Shown here: piece after piece, positions 7,814 through 16,223 of the stretch
Layout of the letters: every line of letters begins with the position of its first letter
Numbering within the stretch: position 1 is the stretch's first letter
Source of the DNA: Acidobacteriota bacterium
Lineage (GTDB): Bacteria; Acidobacteriota; Terriglobia; Terriglobales; SCQP01
Length of the DNA stretch: 64,000 nt
Assembly: GCA_021818955.1 (NCBI GenBank)
Contig: JAKASR010000005.1
Location: forward strand, 1 to 64,000
Reading direction: 5' to 3'
Translations under genes and position numbers: made by a program
Notes under the pieces: generated by a model
The model's input: only the letters and a program-made list of their open reading frames with translations
Databases searched by the model: none
What the model was told of the DNA's origin: nothing

Positions 7814-7970
7814 GGTATCGTCGTTCATAGGCGCGGGACCTAATAGGAACCCCGCGCTTCGGCCTGCGGGCATGGCTGGAGGCAATTGCTTCGAAATTGA
7901 TAATGTTTAGGCAATTTCTTCGAAATTGCCACTGACGAAAACTACTGTCCGACTCGGCCGTTAACGTTTA
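7814..7970 (+). repeat. Dispersed repeat cluster, third copy, 3' modules
   Basis: This copy lacks the head and starts at the GC hairpin module. It then has one imperfect and one perfect GGCAATTTC-NNN-GAAATTGCC mini-hairpin (perfect at 7910-7930) and the tail GACTCGGCCGTTAACG. The modules therefore combine independently. It ends about 36 bp before the egtD start. Confidence 0.82.
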
Positions 7971-8006
7971 ACGAAAAACAAAAAGTATTTGTAAGCTGAT
8001 AACAGC

Positions 8007-8960
8007 ATGGCCACGCCCTTAACCGATTTCATACATGACGCGCGGGAAGGACTGGCGCGCCCGCCGCGGCGGCTGCCGGCGCGCTATTTTTACGATGCCC
8101 TGGGCAGCGCCTTGTTTGAAGCCATCACGGTGCTGCCCGAATACGGTCTGACGCGCGCCGACGCGCGGCTGATTCGGGCGCATGCGGCCGCACTCGCGCG
8201 GCGGCTGCCGCGGCGGGTGCGAGTGATCGAGCTGGGCAGCGGCAGCGCGGTCAAGACCCGGCCGCTGCTGGAGCGCCTGGCGCGCGGGCGCGCGCTGGCC
8301 TACTGTCCGATTGATATTTCCCGCGCGGCGCTGGAGCGCTGCGCCTTTGAATTGCGCGGGCTGGCGGGTGTCGCCCTGCGCCCGATCGCAGCCGGTTATG
8401 AAGCCGGGTTGGGCCGCGCGCTCGCCGGCCGCCGGCGCGGGGAAGGCGCGCTGTTGCTGTTTCTCGGCAGCAGCATCGGCAACTTCGAACCCGAGGCGGC
8501 ACGGGCGTTTCTGCGCCGGCTGCGGCAGCGTCTCGACGCCGGCGACCTGTTTTTGCTGGGCGCCGATTTGGTCAAAGATCGCGCCCGGCTCCGGCGCGCT
8601 TACGACGATGCCGCGGGCGTAACGGCGGCATTCAACAAAAACCTGCTGGCGCGGATGAATCGGGAATTAGGCGCCAATTTCGAGCTGAGCGGCTTTGCTC
8701 ACGAGGCGCGGTGGAACGAAACCGCGCGGCGGATCGAAATGCACCTGCGCGCCCTGCGCCGCCAGCGGATACGGATACCCGCCGCCGGGCTGGCGTTTAC
8801 GCTGCGCCCCGGCGAAACCCTCTGGACCGAAAGCTGCTATAAATACCGCCCCGGCGAGTTGCGGGCGTGGGCGCGGCAAACCGGCTTCAAGCCGCTGGCC
8901 GAGTGGCGCGATCGCGCCTGGCCGTTTACGGAAAACTTGTGGCAGGCGGCAGAGGCATGA
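8007..8960 (+). CDS. egtD: L-histidine N(alpha)-methyltransferase, ergothioneine-type
   Basis: EgtD trimethylates the alpha-amino group of histidine with S-adenosylmethionine to make hercynine, the first step to ergothioneine. The 317-residue protein shows the family motifs: RYFYDALGSALFEAI near the N-terminus, the SAM motif VIELGSGSAVKTRPLL (about 75-90), LLFLGSSIGNFEP (about 150-162), FNKNLLARMNRELGANF (histidine-binding region) and ETLWTESCYKY near the C-terminus. Length fits EgtD (about 320). No egtB, egtC or egtE lies nearby, so the rest of the pathway must be elsewhere or the product may be hercynine. The ATG at 8007 follows a weak ribosome binding site just after the repeat cluster. 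Confidence 0.9.
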   Translation: MATPLTDFIHDAREGLARPPRRLPARYFYDALGSALFEAITVLPEYGLTRADARLIRAHAAALARRLPRRVRVIELGSGSAVKTRPLLERLARGRALAYCPIDISRAALERCAFELRGLAGVALRPIAAGYEAGLGRALAGRRRGEGALLLFLGSSIGNFEPEAARAFLRRLRQRLDAGDLFLLGADLVKDRARLRRAYDDAAGVTAAFNKNLLARMNRELGANFELSGFAHEARWNETARRIEMHLRALRRQRIRIPAAGLAFTLRPGETLWTESCYKYRPGELRAWARQTGFKPLAEWRDRAWPFTENLWQAAEA

Positions 8961-9015
8961 AGGCGGCGGTGAACGCTTCCTGAGCCGCGAAATCTACCAC
9001 GGACGCCAGCGGCAG

Positions 9016-9579
9016 CTATTCGTCGTAGGCCAGCAGCGAGTTGACATCGTAGCCGCTGAGCCGGCTGCGGCCTTTAAGGAAAGTCAACTCGACGATGAAG
9101 CCAAACCCGACGACTTTGCCGCCCAGGGTTTCGACCAGTTGAGCGGCGGCATTGGCGGTGCCGCCGGTGGCGATCAGGTCATCCACGATCAGCACGGCTT
9201 GCCCGGGCTGCACCGCATCCTGATGGATTTCCAGCGTATCGCTGCCGTATTCAAGCGCGTACTTGGCGCTGACCGTCACCGAAGGCAGTTTGCGGGGCTT
9301 GCGAATGGGCACAAAACCCGCGCCCAGGCGGTAGGCGAGCGCCGGGCCGAAGATGAAGCCGCGGGCTTCGATGCCGGCGACCAGATCGACTTTAAGGCTG
9401 CGGTAATGCGCCGCCAGAATATCAATCAGCCGGGCAAAGGCGGGGCCGTTTTTTAACAATGTGGTGATGTCGTAAAACAAAATGCCCGGTTTGGGCCAAT
9501 CGGGAATGGCGCGGATGAGTTGCTTCAAATCGGCGCAATCCTGGGGGTTCTGCCATTGACCTGGGGCGGCAGGCGTCAT
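9016..9579 (-). CDS. apt: Adenine phosphoribosyltransferase
   Basis: Apt converts adenine and PRPP to AMP in purine salvage. The protein has the family N-terminus ([18 protein letters not shown]), the [10 protein letters not shown] loop and the PRPP-binding motif [14 protein letters not shown] with its two aspartates. I prefer the ATG at 9579 (MTPAAPG) because AAGGAG lies about 10 nt upstream of it. The ATG at 9588 overlaps the acylphosphatase stop (ATGA) but is only 1 nt from that box. The product is 187 residues, slightly longer than usual because of an N-terminal extension. It is coupled to the acylphosphatase gene upstream. Confidence 0.92.
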   Translation of the reverse strand: MTPAAPGQWQNPQDCADLKQLIRAIPDWPKPGILFYDITTLLKNGPAFARLIDILAAHYRSLKVDLVAGIEARGFIFGPALAYRLGAGFVPIRKPRKLPSVTVSAKYALEYGSDTLEIHQDAVQPGQAVLIVDDLIATGGTANAAAQLVETLGGKVVGFGFIVELTFLKGRSRLSGYDVNSLLAYDE

Positions 9580-9584
9580 AAATA

Positions 9585-9893
9585 TCATTCTCCTTCCACG
9601 CTGATTTCCACGCGAAACCCAGAAACCGAGTCGAGAGTGGACGCATCAAGGGGACTGCTTTCGACGGTTGCGACCCGTGCGCCCGGAGGCCCCTGGCGCA
9701 GGGCTTGCTCGAAGCGTTCGAGCGCGTCCGGGGTTGCGATGGCCAGAGCTTCCACCGTGCCATCGGAGCGGTTTCGAACCCAGCCGCGGACTTGCAAGCG
9801 CTGCGCCGCGGCTTGGGCAAAGTAGCGAAAGCCGACGCCCTGCACACGGCCGCGCACGAGAAAACGCCGAGCGGCAGGGGGCCGATTTTTCAT
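9585..9893 (-). CDS. acyP: Acylphosphatase
   Basis: Acylphosphatase hydrolyses acyl phosphates such as 1,3-bisphosphoglycerate. The 102-residue protein has the first signature [18 protein letters not shown], including the catalytic Arg, and the second signature [17 protein letters not shown] with the catalytic Asn. I chose the ATG at 9893 because the signature begins only about 10 residues later, as in the family; the same frame continues upstream to 9932 without extra homology. The TGA overlaps the ATG at 9588 of the apt reading frame. Confidence 0.9.
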   Translation of the reverse strand: MKNRPPAARRFLVRGRVQGVGFRYFAQAAAQRLQVRGWVRNRSDGTVEALAIATPDALERFEQALRQGPPGARVATVESSPLDASTLDSVSGFRVEISVEGE

Positions 9894-9980
9894 GGTAAGT
9901 TTCAAGCAGGAGCCGGCCAGCCATTTTAGCAAACCCGCAGCGACGGCAGCGGCCGGCGAAGCAGCACCTGGGAGGTCAAT

Positions 9981-10820
9981 GTGGGCGCCATTCGTCAGAG
10001 CCTGAAGCAGACGCGCAAGATCAGCGCCAGCCAGATTCGCAAGCGCGCGGAACAGCCCTTTACCCTTTGTTTCATCGGCGCGGATGAAGCCGATCGCGCC
10101 GGCCTGTTGCGGCTGTTTTTGCCGGAAAACATGTCGCGCGCCGAGCGCGATCGGGCGATCATGTTCGTCCGCTCATCCCTGGCCGGCGCGGCGCAACCTG
10201 GCCGGGACGAGCTGGCGGTATGGACGGCGGCGGCGGCGCACGGGGCGGGCGTGACGGATGCCCGCCATGCCGTAGTGGATTTAGACGCGCCGCAGGCGGG
10301 CCTGGAACGGCTGCTGCGGCTCTATCCGCAGCGAGCGCTGGCGCTGGGCCGCACCTTCCCCGTGCTGCGCCCGCTGGCCGCCCGGCACTGCATACAAGCC
10401 ATAGCCATGCGCAATGCCGCCTTCGCCGCCCTGAGCGCCATTCCCGAAGTAGCGCCAACCCCGCTCAGCCTGGTTTGGGCGGCGGGCGAGTTTGCCTCCG
10501 ACACGCTGGTGCTGACCGCCAATCAGATCCGGCTGGCTTTCGAGCTGGCCGCGCTGGCAGGCATCGAGGTGGGCTGGACGCGCCAATCCGGCCGTTTGCT
10601 GGCAATCGTTGCCGGGGCGTTTGGCTGGCGTTCGCTGGCGCGCGAGCTGGTCAGCCTGATACCCGCGGGTGTGGGTCTGGCGGCCAAATCGGGCATCGCC
10701 TATGCCGGAACCTATGCCGTAGGGAAATCGCTCTGGCGCTATAGCCAGTCGCGGCATCCCGGGCTGATGGCGGAACTGCCGGCGCGAGAAGCATTTGGCC
10801 CCTTGCCGGCTTCCGCTTAA
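9981..10820 (+). CDS. DUF697-type membrane-associated protein
   Basis: The 279-residue protein begins with GTG at 9981 behind a good GGGAGG box. The N-terminal half is soluble (FTLCFIGADEADRAGLLRLF). The C-terminal half has hydrophobic helices ending in LVSLIPAGVGLAAKSGIAYA and GTYAVGKSLWRY, which resembles the DUF697/YcjF-type domain found beside Era-like GTPases. No GTPase domain is visible in this protein or its direct neighbours. Function is unknown; the family name is a recognition by pattern, not a search result. It lies 71 bp upstream of the HPF-sigma fusion gene on the same strand. Confidence 0.6.
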   Translation: MGAIRQSLKQTRKISASQIRKRAEQPFTLCFIGADEADRAGLLRLFLPENMSRAERDRAIMFVRSSLAGAAQPGRDELAVWTAAAAHGAGVTDARHAVVDLDAPQAGLERLLRLYPQRALALGRTFPVLRPLAARHCIQAIAMRNAAFAALSAIPEVAPTPLSLVWAAGEFASDTLVLTANQIRLAFELAALAGIEVGWTRQSGRLLAIVAGAFGWRSLARELVSLIPAGVGLAAKSGIAYAGTYAVGKSLWRYSQSRHPGLMAELPAREAFGPLPASA

Positions 10821-10891
10821 AAGCCCGAGTTGCATTTTGCCCTGGATTCTCGATACTAAAACCAAGCAGGAAAAGGGGAAAGCAGGCCATC

Positions 10892-11926
10892 ATGAAGCTT
10901 CAGTTCACCTACCAGGTAGCCAAAGCGCCGGATCTGGAAGCGCTGGTGCAGCGCTCGGGAGAAAAAATTGAACGCTTGCTGCGGGTGTTCAACCCCGACC
11001 TGGTGGCGCTGCATGGGCGGCTGTCGCTCCGGAGCCCGCGCGAAGGGGTGACCTGCACCCTGAATCTCCGGCTGCCCACCGGGCAATTTGCCAGCGAGGA
11101 AAGCGCGGTCACGGCGCAAGCCGCCTTGCGCGCCGCGCGCGAAGACCTGATCGAGCAGATCAAAAAACACAAGGAAAAATTGCGGCGCGAAACCGGGCAA
11201 CGGCGCCCGCTGCGCGAGTTGCCGGCGGAAGCCGCGCCGCCGCCGGTAGTGGCCCGCCTGAGCCCGGTCGATCTCTCGCATTACATCAGCGCGCATGTCG
11301 AAACGCTGCTCGAGTTTATCCGGCGCCAGATCCGCTGGCGGGTGGAAAGCGGCGAGTTGACCGCCGGCGAACTGGACGAGCGCGAGGTGCTGAATGAAGC
11401 CATTGCCAGCGGCTTGTCGAATCACGCTTATCTGGACGAAAGCAACCGCGAGCGCTGGTTTTTTCTGCTAGCGATGGATGCCATCCGCCGGCTGAGCGCG
11501 GCGGGACGCGATGGCGAGGCCGCGGGCGTGCAAATGCTCTCGCTGGAAAGCGATTTAAACGCGAGCGCGCGGCGGCAGGCGGAACAATTCGAGACGATCG
11601 AGCCGGAAGATGAATTGCAGCAAGCCGACCTGATTCCCGACCCCGGCGTGGCGTCGCCGGAAGAGGTCGCTTATACGGATGAAGATATGACGCTTTTGGA
11701 AGCCGCGCTGCTGCGCCTGCCGCCCCAACAGCGGGAAGATTTGATTTTATTCACCTTCGAAGGCTTCAGCTTGCGCGAGCTGGCGCTATTAAGCGAACGC
11801 GAGCGCGCGGAGGTGGAAGCCAGCCTGCGGCACGCGCGCCAGATGCTGGAAGCCAGCCGGGAGATTCCCGGCGACTTGCGCAAGCTGGTGGTAGAGAAAA
11901 CCGGCCGCAAGCTGCAGGTGGCCTAA
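10892..11926 (+). CDS. Ribosome-hibernation (HPF/RaiA)-like domain fused to sigma-70-like regions
   Basis: The 344-residue protein joins two modules. Residues 1-110 match the HPF/RaiA (sigma-54 modulation) fold: MKLQFTYQ, a helix with RSGEKIERLLRVF, strands, then a basic helix DLIEQIKKHKEKLRRE that in HPF lies in the ribosomal decoding centre. After a linker, residues 130-215 form helices like sigma region 2, and residues 275-335 resemble sigma region 4 (LPPQQREDLILFTFEGFSLR, then ELALL and a helix ending RHARQMLEA). The stop is 5 bp before the lytic transglycosylase gene. It may link ribosome hibernation to transcription; this is inference. A role only in ribosome binding, with a degenerate sigma part, is the alternative. 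Confidence 0.72.
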   Translation: MKLQFTYQVAKAPDLEALVQRSGEKIERLLRVFNPDLVALHGRLSLRSPREGVTCTLNLRLPTGQFASEESAVTAQAALRAAREDLIEQIKKHKEKLRRETGQRRPLRELPAEAAPPPVVARLSPVDLSHYISAHVETLLEFIRRQIRWRVESGELTAGELDEREVLNEAIASGLSNHAYLDESNRERWFFLLAMDAIRRLSAAGRDGEAAGVQMLSLESDLNASARRQAEQFETIEPEDELQQADLIPDPGVASPEEVAYTDEDMTLLEAALLRLPPQQREDLILFTFEGFSLRELALLSERERAEVEASLRHARQMLEASREIPGDLRKLVVEKTGRKLQVA

Positions 11927-11931
11927 GCCGC

Positions 11932-13656
11932 ATGTCACCCTCGACCCAGCGGCCCGGCCGCAACTTGCAGACCAGCCGCGGGGGCAAGCGCAGGGCGTCG
12001 TTCCTGGCCCTGGCGCTGTGGTTGCCCGCTCTCGCCGGGGCCGGCTGCAGCCCGGCGCGCGCCAAGCTGCAAGTGGCGGCACCGCGCCCGGCGCCGCCGC
12101 CCATGCCCGCGCCGCCGGCGACGCCCATCTATGCGGCGCCGGCCAAGGCGGCGCCGTTGCAGATGGCGGTTACGCCCCCGCCGCCGCCCAAGATCACGCC
12201 CGTGCAATTCCTGCTCGAGGCCAGCGAGCGCGATTATGCGCGCGGGGTGGCGCTCTATAACGCCGGCAAGCTGGACGCCGCCCGGCATCGCTTCAACCGC
12301 GCCATCACGCGTATCCTGGCCAGTCCCCTACCGGTCCGTCAAACTCCGGCTTTAGCCGCCGAACTGGATCGGCTGGTGGACCGGATTCATGCGCTGGAAA
12401 TGAATGCGCTCGAAGCCGGCGACGGGTTCACCGCGGCGCGCGAGCGCCCGGCGCCGCTGGATAAGCTGGCCCGCCTGACCATCCCGCTTACCCCGGCCAT
12501 CCGCGCCCAGGTCGAACAGCAGATCCGCAATCGCCGCGGCGACATGCCCCTGACCCTGAACGGTCCCGTCATCCGCTATATCCATTACTTCACCACCACG
12601 GGGCGGCAGGAACTGATGCGCGCCTTTCAACGCGCCGGCCGCTACCGCGCCATGATCAAGCGGATTTTCCGGCAGGAAGGCGTGCCGCAGGAGCTGATTT
12701 ATCTAGCGCAGGAAGAGAGCGATTTTCACAACCATACCGCCTCCAGCGCGGGCGCGCGCGGGATGTGGCAATTCATGGAAAGCCGGGCGCGCGGCTATGG
12801 CCTGACCCGCAACTGGTGGGTGGATGAGCGCCAGGATCCGCGGCTCGCCACCGAAGCGGCGGCGCGCCACCTGAAGTACCTGTACCGCCAGTTTGGCGAT
12901 TGGAATCTCGCCATGGCGGCGTACGATGCCGGGCCGGAAACCATTCGCCAAGCGGTCGCCCGCACGGGCTATGCGGATTTCTGGCAGCTCTATCGCCGCC
13001 AAGTGCTGCCTCAGGAAACCCGGCATTATGTGCCCATCATCCTGGCCATCGCCTTAATCGCCAAAAACCCGGCGCCTTATGGCTTAACTCATATCGTTCC
13101 CGATTCGCCGCTCGAGATGGATACCGTGCGGCTGGACGCGCCTGTCGATTTGCGGCTGGCGGCGGAATGCGCCCACACCAACTTGCGCGAGATGCGCCGC
13201 TTGAATCCCGCCCTGCTGCGTTTAACTACGCCCAATCTGCCCGGCTTTGCTTTGCATGTGCCTGCCGGACGCGCGGCGGCGTTTGCAGCCGCGCTGCAAC
13301 GGATTCCGCCCGACAAGCGCGTGCTGTGGCGTTATTACCGCGTGCGCGAAGGGGAAAACCTGCGCGCCATTGCCCGGCGCTATCGCGTGACGTTATGGCA
13401 GTTGGCCGCGGTCAATAATCTCAACCCGGCGCGCACCTTGCTGGTGGGCACGCGGCTGATCATTCCCATCCGCCACCGCTCCGAGCCGTTGGCGGCGGGC
13501 TGGTATCGGGTGCGGCCCGGCGATACCCTCTGGTCGCTGGCGCGCCGCTTTCATGTCGGGCTGAACCAACTCCGGCGCTGGAACCATTTGCGCGGCCATA
13601 TCCTACAGATGGGGCAGCATTTATGGCTGCAGCCGCATGGCCGCGCCCGCCGGTAA
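11932..13656 (+). CDS. MltD-like membrane-bound lytic transglycosylase with LysM domains
   Basis: The 574-residue protein cleaves peptidoglycan glycan chains in the periplasm. It has a signal with a probable lipobox Cys39 (LAGAGC), a proline-rich linker, and an SLT domain at about 245-400. The catalytic Glu is in LAQEESDF (about residue 262), followed by SAGARGMWQFM and MAAYDAGPETI. Two LysM peptidoglycan-binding repeats follow: YRVREGENLRAIARRYRVT (about 463) and YRVRPGDTLWSLARRFHVG (about 523). The ATG is 5 bp after the preceding gene's stop. A third LysM lies in frame directly after the TAA at 13654-13656, so this protein looks shortened. Confidence 0.9.
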   Translation: MSPSTQRPGRNLQTSRGGKRRASFLALALWLPALAGAGCSPARAKLQVAAPRPAPPPMPAPPATPIYAAPAKAAPLQMAVTPPPPPKITPVQFLLEASERDYARGVALYNAGKLDAARHRFNRAITRILASPLPVRQTPALAAELDRLVDRIHALEMNALEAGDGFTAARERPAPLDKLARLTIPLTPAIRAQVEQQIRNRRGDMPLTLNGPVIRYIHYFTTTGRQELMRAFQRAGRYRAMIKRIFRQEGVPQELIYLAQEESDFHNHTASSAGARGMWQFMESRARGYGLTRNWWVDERQDPRLATEAAARHLKYLYRQFGDWNLAMAAYDAGPETIRQAVARTGYADFWQLYRRQVLPQETRHYVPIILAIALIAKNPAPYGLTHIVPDSPLEMDTVRLDAPVDLRLAAECAHTNLREMRRLNPALLRLTTPNLPGFALHVPAGRAAAFAAALQRIPPDKRVLWRYYRVREGENLRAIARRYRVTLWQLAAVNNLNPARTLLVGTRLIIPIRHRSEPLAAGWYRVRPGDTLWSLARRFHVGLNQLRRWNHLRGHILQMGQHLWLQPHGRARR

Positions 13657-13791
13657 TCCTGCCAGGTGCGGGCCGGCGATACACTGGCTGGCATTGCCCG
13701 CCGTTACCATGTACCGGCGCCGGAGCTGCGCCGGCGGAATCATTTACACAGCAAACGGCTGCGCGTTGGGCAGGTGCTTCGATTACGATGA
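13657..13791 (+). pseudogene. Third LysM domain of the lytic transglycosylase, beyond an in-frame stop
   Basis: Reading on in the same frame after the TAA at 13654-13656 gives 44 codons to a TGA at 13789-13791. They encode VRAGDTLAGIARRYHVPAPE, then LRRRNHLHSKRLRVGQVLRL, a clear LysM repeat of the same spacing as the two before it. Either a nonsense mutation has cut off the domain, or the stop is read through, or one base is wrong in the assembly. No new start codon with a ribosome binding site is evident. Confidence 0.75.
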
Positions 13792-13902
13792 GGATTGGGG
13801 ACAGCGGCGAGAACAAAGCTTGACAGTCCTGGCGCTCTGCGGTAAACCCTAGCCTGCGGGCATGCCCCGGCCTGTACAGTCCTCAAATAACGAGGAGGAA
13901 GA

Positions 13903-14514
13903 ATGGAAAACGAGCGTTGGCGATATTTCTGCCAGAATGACGCTGGCGATGGCGATTTCACCGATGATCAAGACACGTTCATCGACGAGGAAGAAGACGA
14001 GATCGAAATCAGCGAGGATCTGACGTCGTATACCCCGTCGGCGCCGATTGCACCCGCACCCGAGCCTGAGCTTGAACCCGAGCCCAAGCCGGTGGCCGCG
14101 CCGGCTCGAAAAGCGGCGCCGCGCGCCCCAGCGAAACCCGCGGCGCGCCGCCCCCCCCAAGCCGCCAGCGGCAAGGCGGCGGCGGGACGCGCCGGCAAAG
14201 CGGCGAAACGCGGCAAAGCCAGCGCCGCCAAACGCGGCAAGACCAGCACGGCGGCGCGCAGCAAAACGCGCACGCGCGGCGTCTCGGCCCGCGCCAAGAC
14301 GGGCAAAGCGCGGGCTCAATCGGCCACCACGCGTGGCAAGAGTACGCGCAAAGGCAGCCGCGCCAGCGCGGGTAAAAACAGCCGGACGAATGCGAGGAAA
14401 ACCAGCCGCGCCGGCACGAGTAAAAGCAGCCGGGCGAATGCGAGGAAAACCAGCCGCGCCGGCACGCGCAAAGCCGGCCGCGGCACGCGCAACGCCGGCC
14501 GCGGCCGGCGTTAG
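13903..14514 (+). CDS. Histone H1-like protein with acidic N-terminus and basic Ala/Lys/Arg-rich tail
   Basis: The 203-residue protein has a very strong ribosome binding site (GAGGAGGAAG, 5 nt before the ATG). Residues 1-45 are acidic (DDQDTFIDEEEDEIEISED), a proline-rich spacer with repeated PEPE follows, and residues 60-203 are low-complexity and strongly basic, rich in Ala, Lys, Arg, Gly, Ser and Thr. The end contains a tandem repeat of about 15 residues (NARKTSRAGTSKSSRANARK). Such tails bind DNA in histone-H1-like bacterial proteins, so a nucleoid role is plausible but inferred. Low complexity makes homology uncertain; an RNA- or ribosome-binding role is also possible. Confidence 0.7.
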   Translation: MENERWRYFCQNDAGDGDFTDDQDTFIDEEEDEIEISEDLTSYTPSAPIAPAPEPELEPEPKPVAAPARKAAPRAPAKPAARRPPQAASGKAAAGRAGKAAKRGKASAAKRGKTSTAARSKTRTRGVSARAKTGKARAQSATTRGKSTRKGSRASAGKNSRTNARKTSRAGTSKSSRANARKTSRAGTRKAGRGTRNAGRGRR

Positions 14515-14804
14515 GCGCGGTTAATTCAAGCCTGCCGCCCGCGCGTCCTTAGGCGTGTCTTGCGGGCGGCGGGCGCTGCCGCCCCCGCCAGCAAGGTTGC
14601 CCGCGGCCCCTGGGTAGAGCGCAGAATTCCCGCATCCGCGCGGCGGCATCCGCCTCCGTCCTTGGCGGCATCTGATCAGCGCAGCGCAGCCAGATTGTGT
14701 TTGCGCGCGTCAGGGGTAGTGGCCGCGCAACACTAATTTTTCCGGCGGTGGTCTCAACCAGGTTGGCGTGGGGAGAGTGCTTCCCCCGAAATCGGGCCGC
14801 TTAA
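14515..14804. other. Intergenic region with one GC-rich hairpin
   Basis: This 290-bp gap lies between the H1-like gene and the phosphatase gene. It contains a hairpin GCCGCCCGC (14534-14542) / GCGGGCGGC (14562-14570), which could end transcription of the H1-like gene although no T-tract follows. I see no convincing small gene or promoter in the rest. Confidence 0.4.
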
Positions 14805-15362
14805 ATGCCCGAGGCCCTGGAAGATTTTTTAAGATCCCTGCTGGAGCAGGAGAGCGTCACCGTTACCAACCACGCCGTAAATTATTCCGAACTTACCCAC
14901 GCCTTGGCGCTCGGCGAAGGCATTTGGACGCCGGAGCGGATGCAAACGCTCGTCCGCCGCGGCTTTACCCATATCCTCAGCGTGCAGGACGATTTCGACG
15001 AGCGGCCGCTGGCGGAGCCCTGGGGCATTGAAGTCTGCTGGAACCCGGTCGCCGACGACTTTCAGCCGAAACCGCCGGAATTTTTTCAGCGTGCGATTGC
15101 GTTTGCCCGCGAAGCGCTGGCTTTAGTCACGCACCGCTTATATGTGCACTGCGCCGCCGGCGTGCATCGCGGACCGCTCGCCGCGCTGGCCATTCTGGCC
15201 GATGGCGGCATGGATCTGGACGATGCCCTGGCGCTGATCCAGGCGCGGCGGCCAACGGTGGATTTTCCCGCCGTTTATGTCGACTCGCTGCGCGCCTATC
15301 TGGCCGGCCAGCCGGGGCCCAGCCCGGAGACGGCGGTGCCGGCGGCGCCCGAAGAGGCCTGA
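14805..15362 (+). CDS. Dual-specificity-type protein phosphatase
   Basis: The 185-residue protein carries the cysteine-phosphatase loop VHCAAGVHRGPLAALAIL (about residues 112-129), matching HCxxGxxR with catalytic Cys and Arg. An upstream Asp-rich loop (SVQDDFDERPLAE) could hold the general acid. The C-terminal helix carries DLDDALALIQARRP, as in dual-specificity phosphatases. An in-frame TAA ends at 14804 directly before the ATG at 14805, so the start cannot be further upstream. The HipA-like kinase gene starts at the next base after the stop. A phosphatase next to a kinase suggests they act on shared substrates; that is inference. Confidence 0.8.
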   Translation: MPEALEDFLRSLLEQESVTVTNHAVNYSELTHALALGEGIWTPERMQTLVRRGFTHILSVQDDFDERPLAEPWGIEVCWNPVADDFQPKPPEFFQRAIAFAREALALVTHRLYVHCAAGVHRGPLAALAILADGGMDLDDALALIQARRPTVDFPAVYVDSLRAYLAGQPGPSPETAVPAAPEEA

Positions 15363-16220
15363 ATGGAGCGCCTGGCCGCGGTCGAGCACATTCGTCCCAT
15401 GCGCGGCGGGGCGCAATCGCATCTGCTGCGCGCCAGCGACGGCCATTTTTATGTGGTTAAATTCCAAAACAATCCCCAGCACCGGCGCGTGCTGGCCAAC
15501 GAGCTGCTGGCGGCACGGCTGGCGCACTTTCTCGAATTACCGGCGCCGCCGTGCGCCTTAATCGATAGCCGTCCGCTGGCGGACGCGCCCGAACTGGTGG
15601 TCCGCAGCGGCGGCCGGACGCTGCCCTGCGCGCCCGGCCTGCAGTTTGGCTCGCGGCTGCCCACCGCCAATTCGCAGCTACCGATTTACGATTTCCTGCC
15701 CGACCCCGGTCTGGAACTGGTAGCCAACCTGCGCGATTTCGCCGGCATGCTGGCCTTTGACAAATGGACCTGCAACTGCAACGGCCGCCAAGTGGTGTTT
15801 TGCCGGCCACGCCCGCGCCTGCCGCTGCAGGTTTTCATGATCGACCAGGGTTTTTGCTTCAACGCCGGCGACTGGAATTTCCCCGATAGTCCCTTGCGCG
15901 GCGTGTATGGGCGCAATATCGTGTACCAGGGAGTGACCGGCTGGGATGCGTTTCAACCCTGGCTGGAAAAGATCGAGTCGCTGCCGGCGGCGGCGCTGGA
16001 AGCGGCGGCGGAGGAAATTCCCCCCGAATGGTATGGGGATAGCGCCGACTTGGAAACCCTGCTGCGGCAGCTCTATCTGCGCCGCGCGCGCGTGCGCGAA
16101 TTGATCGAGGCGGTGCGGCGCTCCGCCCGAGCGCCTTTTCCCGCCTGGCGCGAGCCGGCGGTTCCGGCGGGCAGCCAGCAGCGCCCGGGAAAATCGAAAA
16201 CCGAGGCGAGTTCCGCGTAA
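15363..16220 (+). CDS. HipA-like kinase domain protein
   Basis: The 285-residue protein resembles the stand-alone HipA-like kinase family that is usually found next to DUF3037 genes. Features include GGAQSHLLRASDGHFYVVKF, with a candidate ATP-binding Lys, LANELLAARLAHFLELP, the segment LAFDKWTCNCNGRQVVF, and FMIDQGFCFN, whose Asp could bind metal like the kinase DFG. Residues 235-260 form a charged helix. The C-terminal 25 residues look disordered. It begins directly after the phosphatase stop and is followed after 3 bp by the DUF3037 gene, so all three are one operon. Unlike toxin HipA there is no HipB antitoxin gene. Confidence 0.75.
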   Translation: MERLAAVEHIRPMRGGAQSHLLRASDGHFYVVKFQNNPQHRRVLANELLAARLAHFLELPAPPCALIDSRPLADAPELVVRSGGRTLPCAPGLQFGSRLPTANSQLPIYDFLPDPGLELVANLRDFAGMLAFDKWTCNCNGRQVVFCRPRPRLPLQVFMIDQGFCFNAGDWNFPDSPLRGVYGRNIVYQGVTGWDAFQPWLEKIESLPAAALEAAAEEIPPEWYGDSADLETLLRQLYLRRARVRELIEAVRRSARAPFPAWREPAVPAGSQQRPGKSKTEASSA

Positions 16221-16223
16221 ACC

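Noticed and set aside
7472-7970. CRISPR array in the clustered repeats
   Set aside because: Units are long and of unequal length, with no uniform repeat-spacer pattern and no cas genes in the window.
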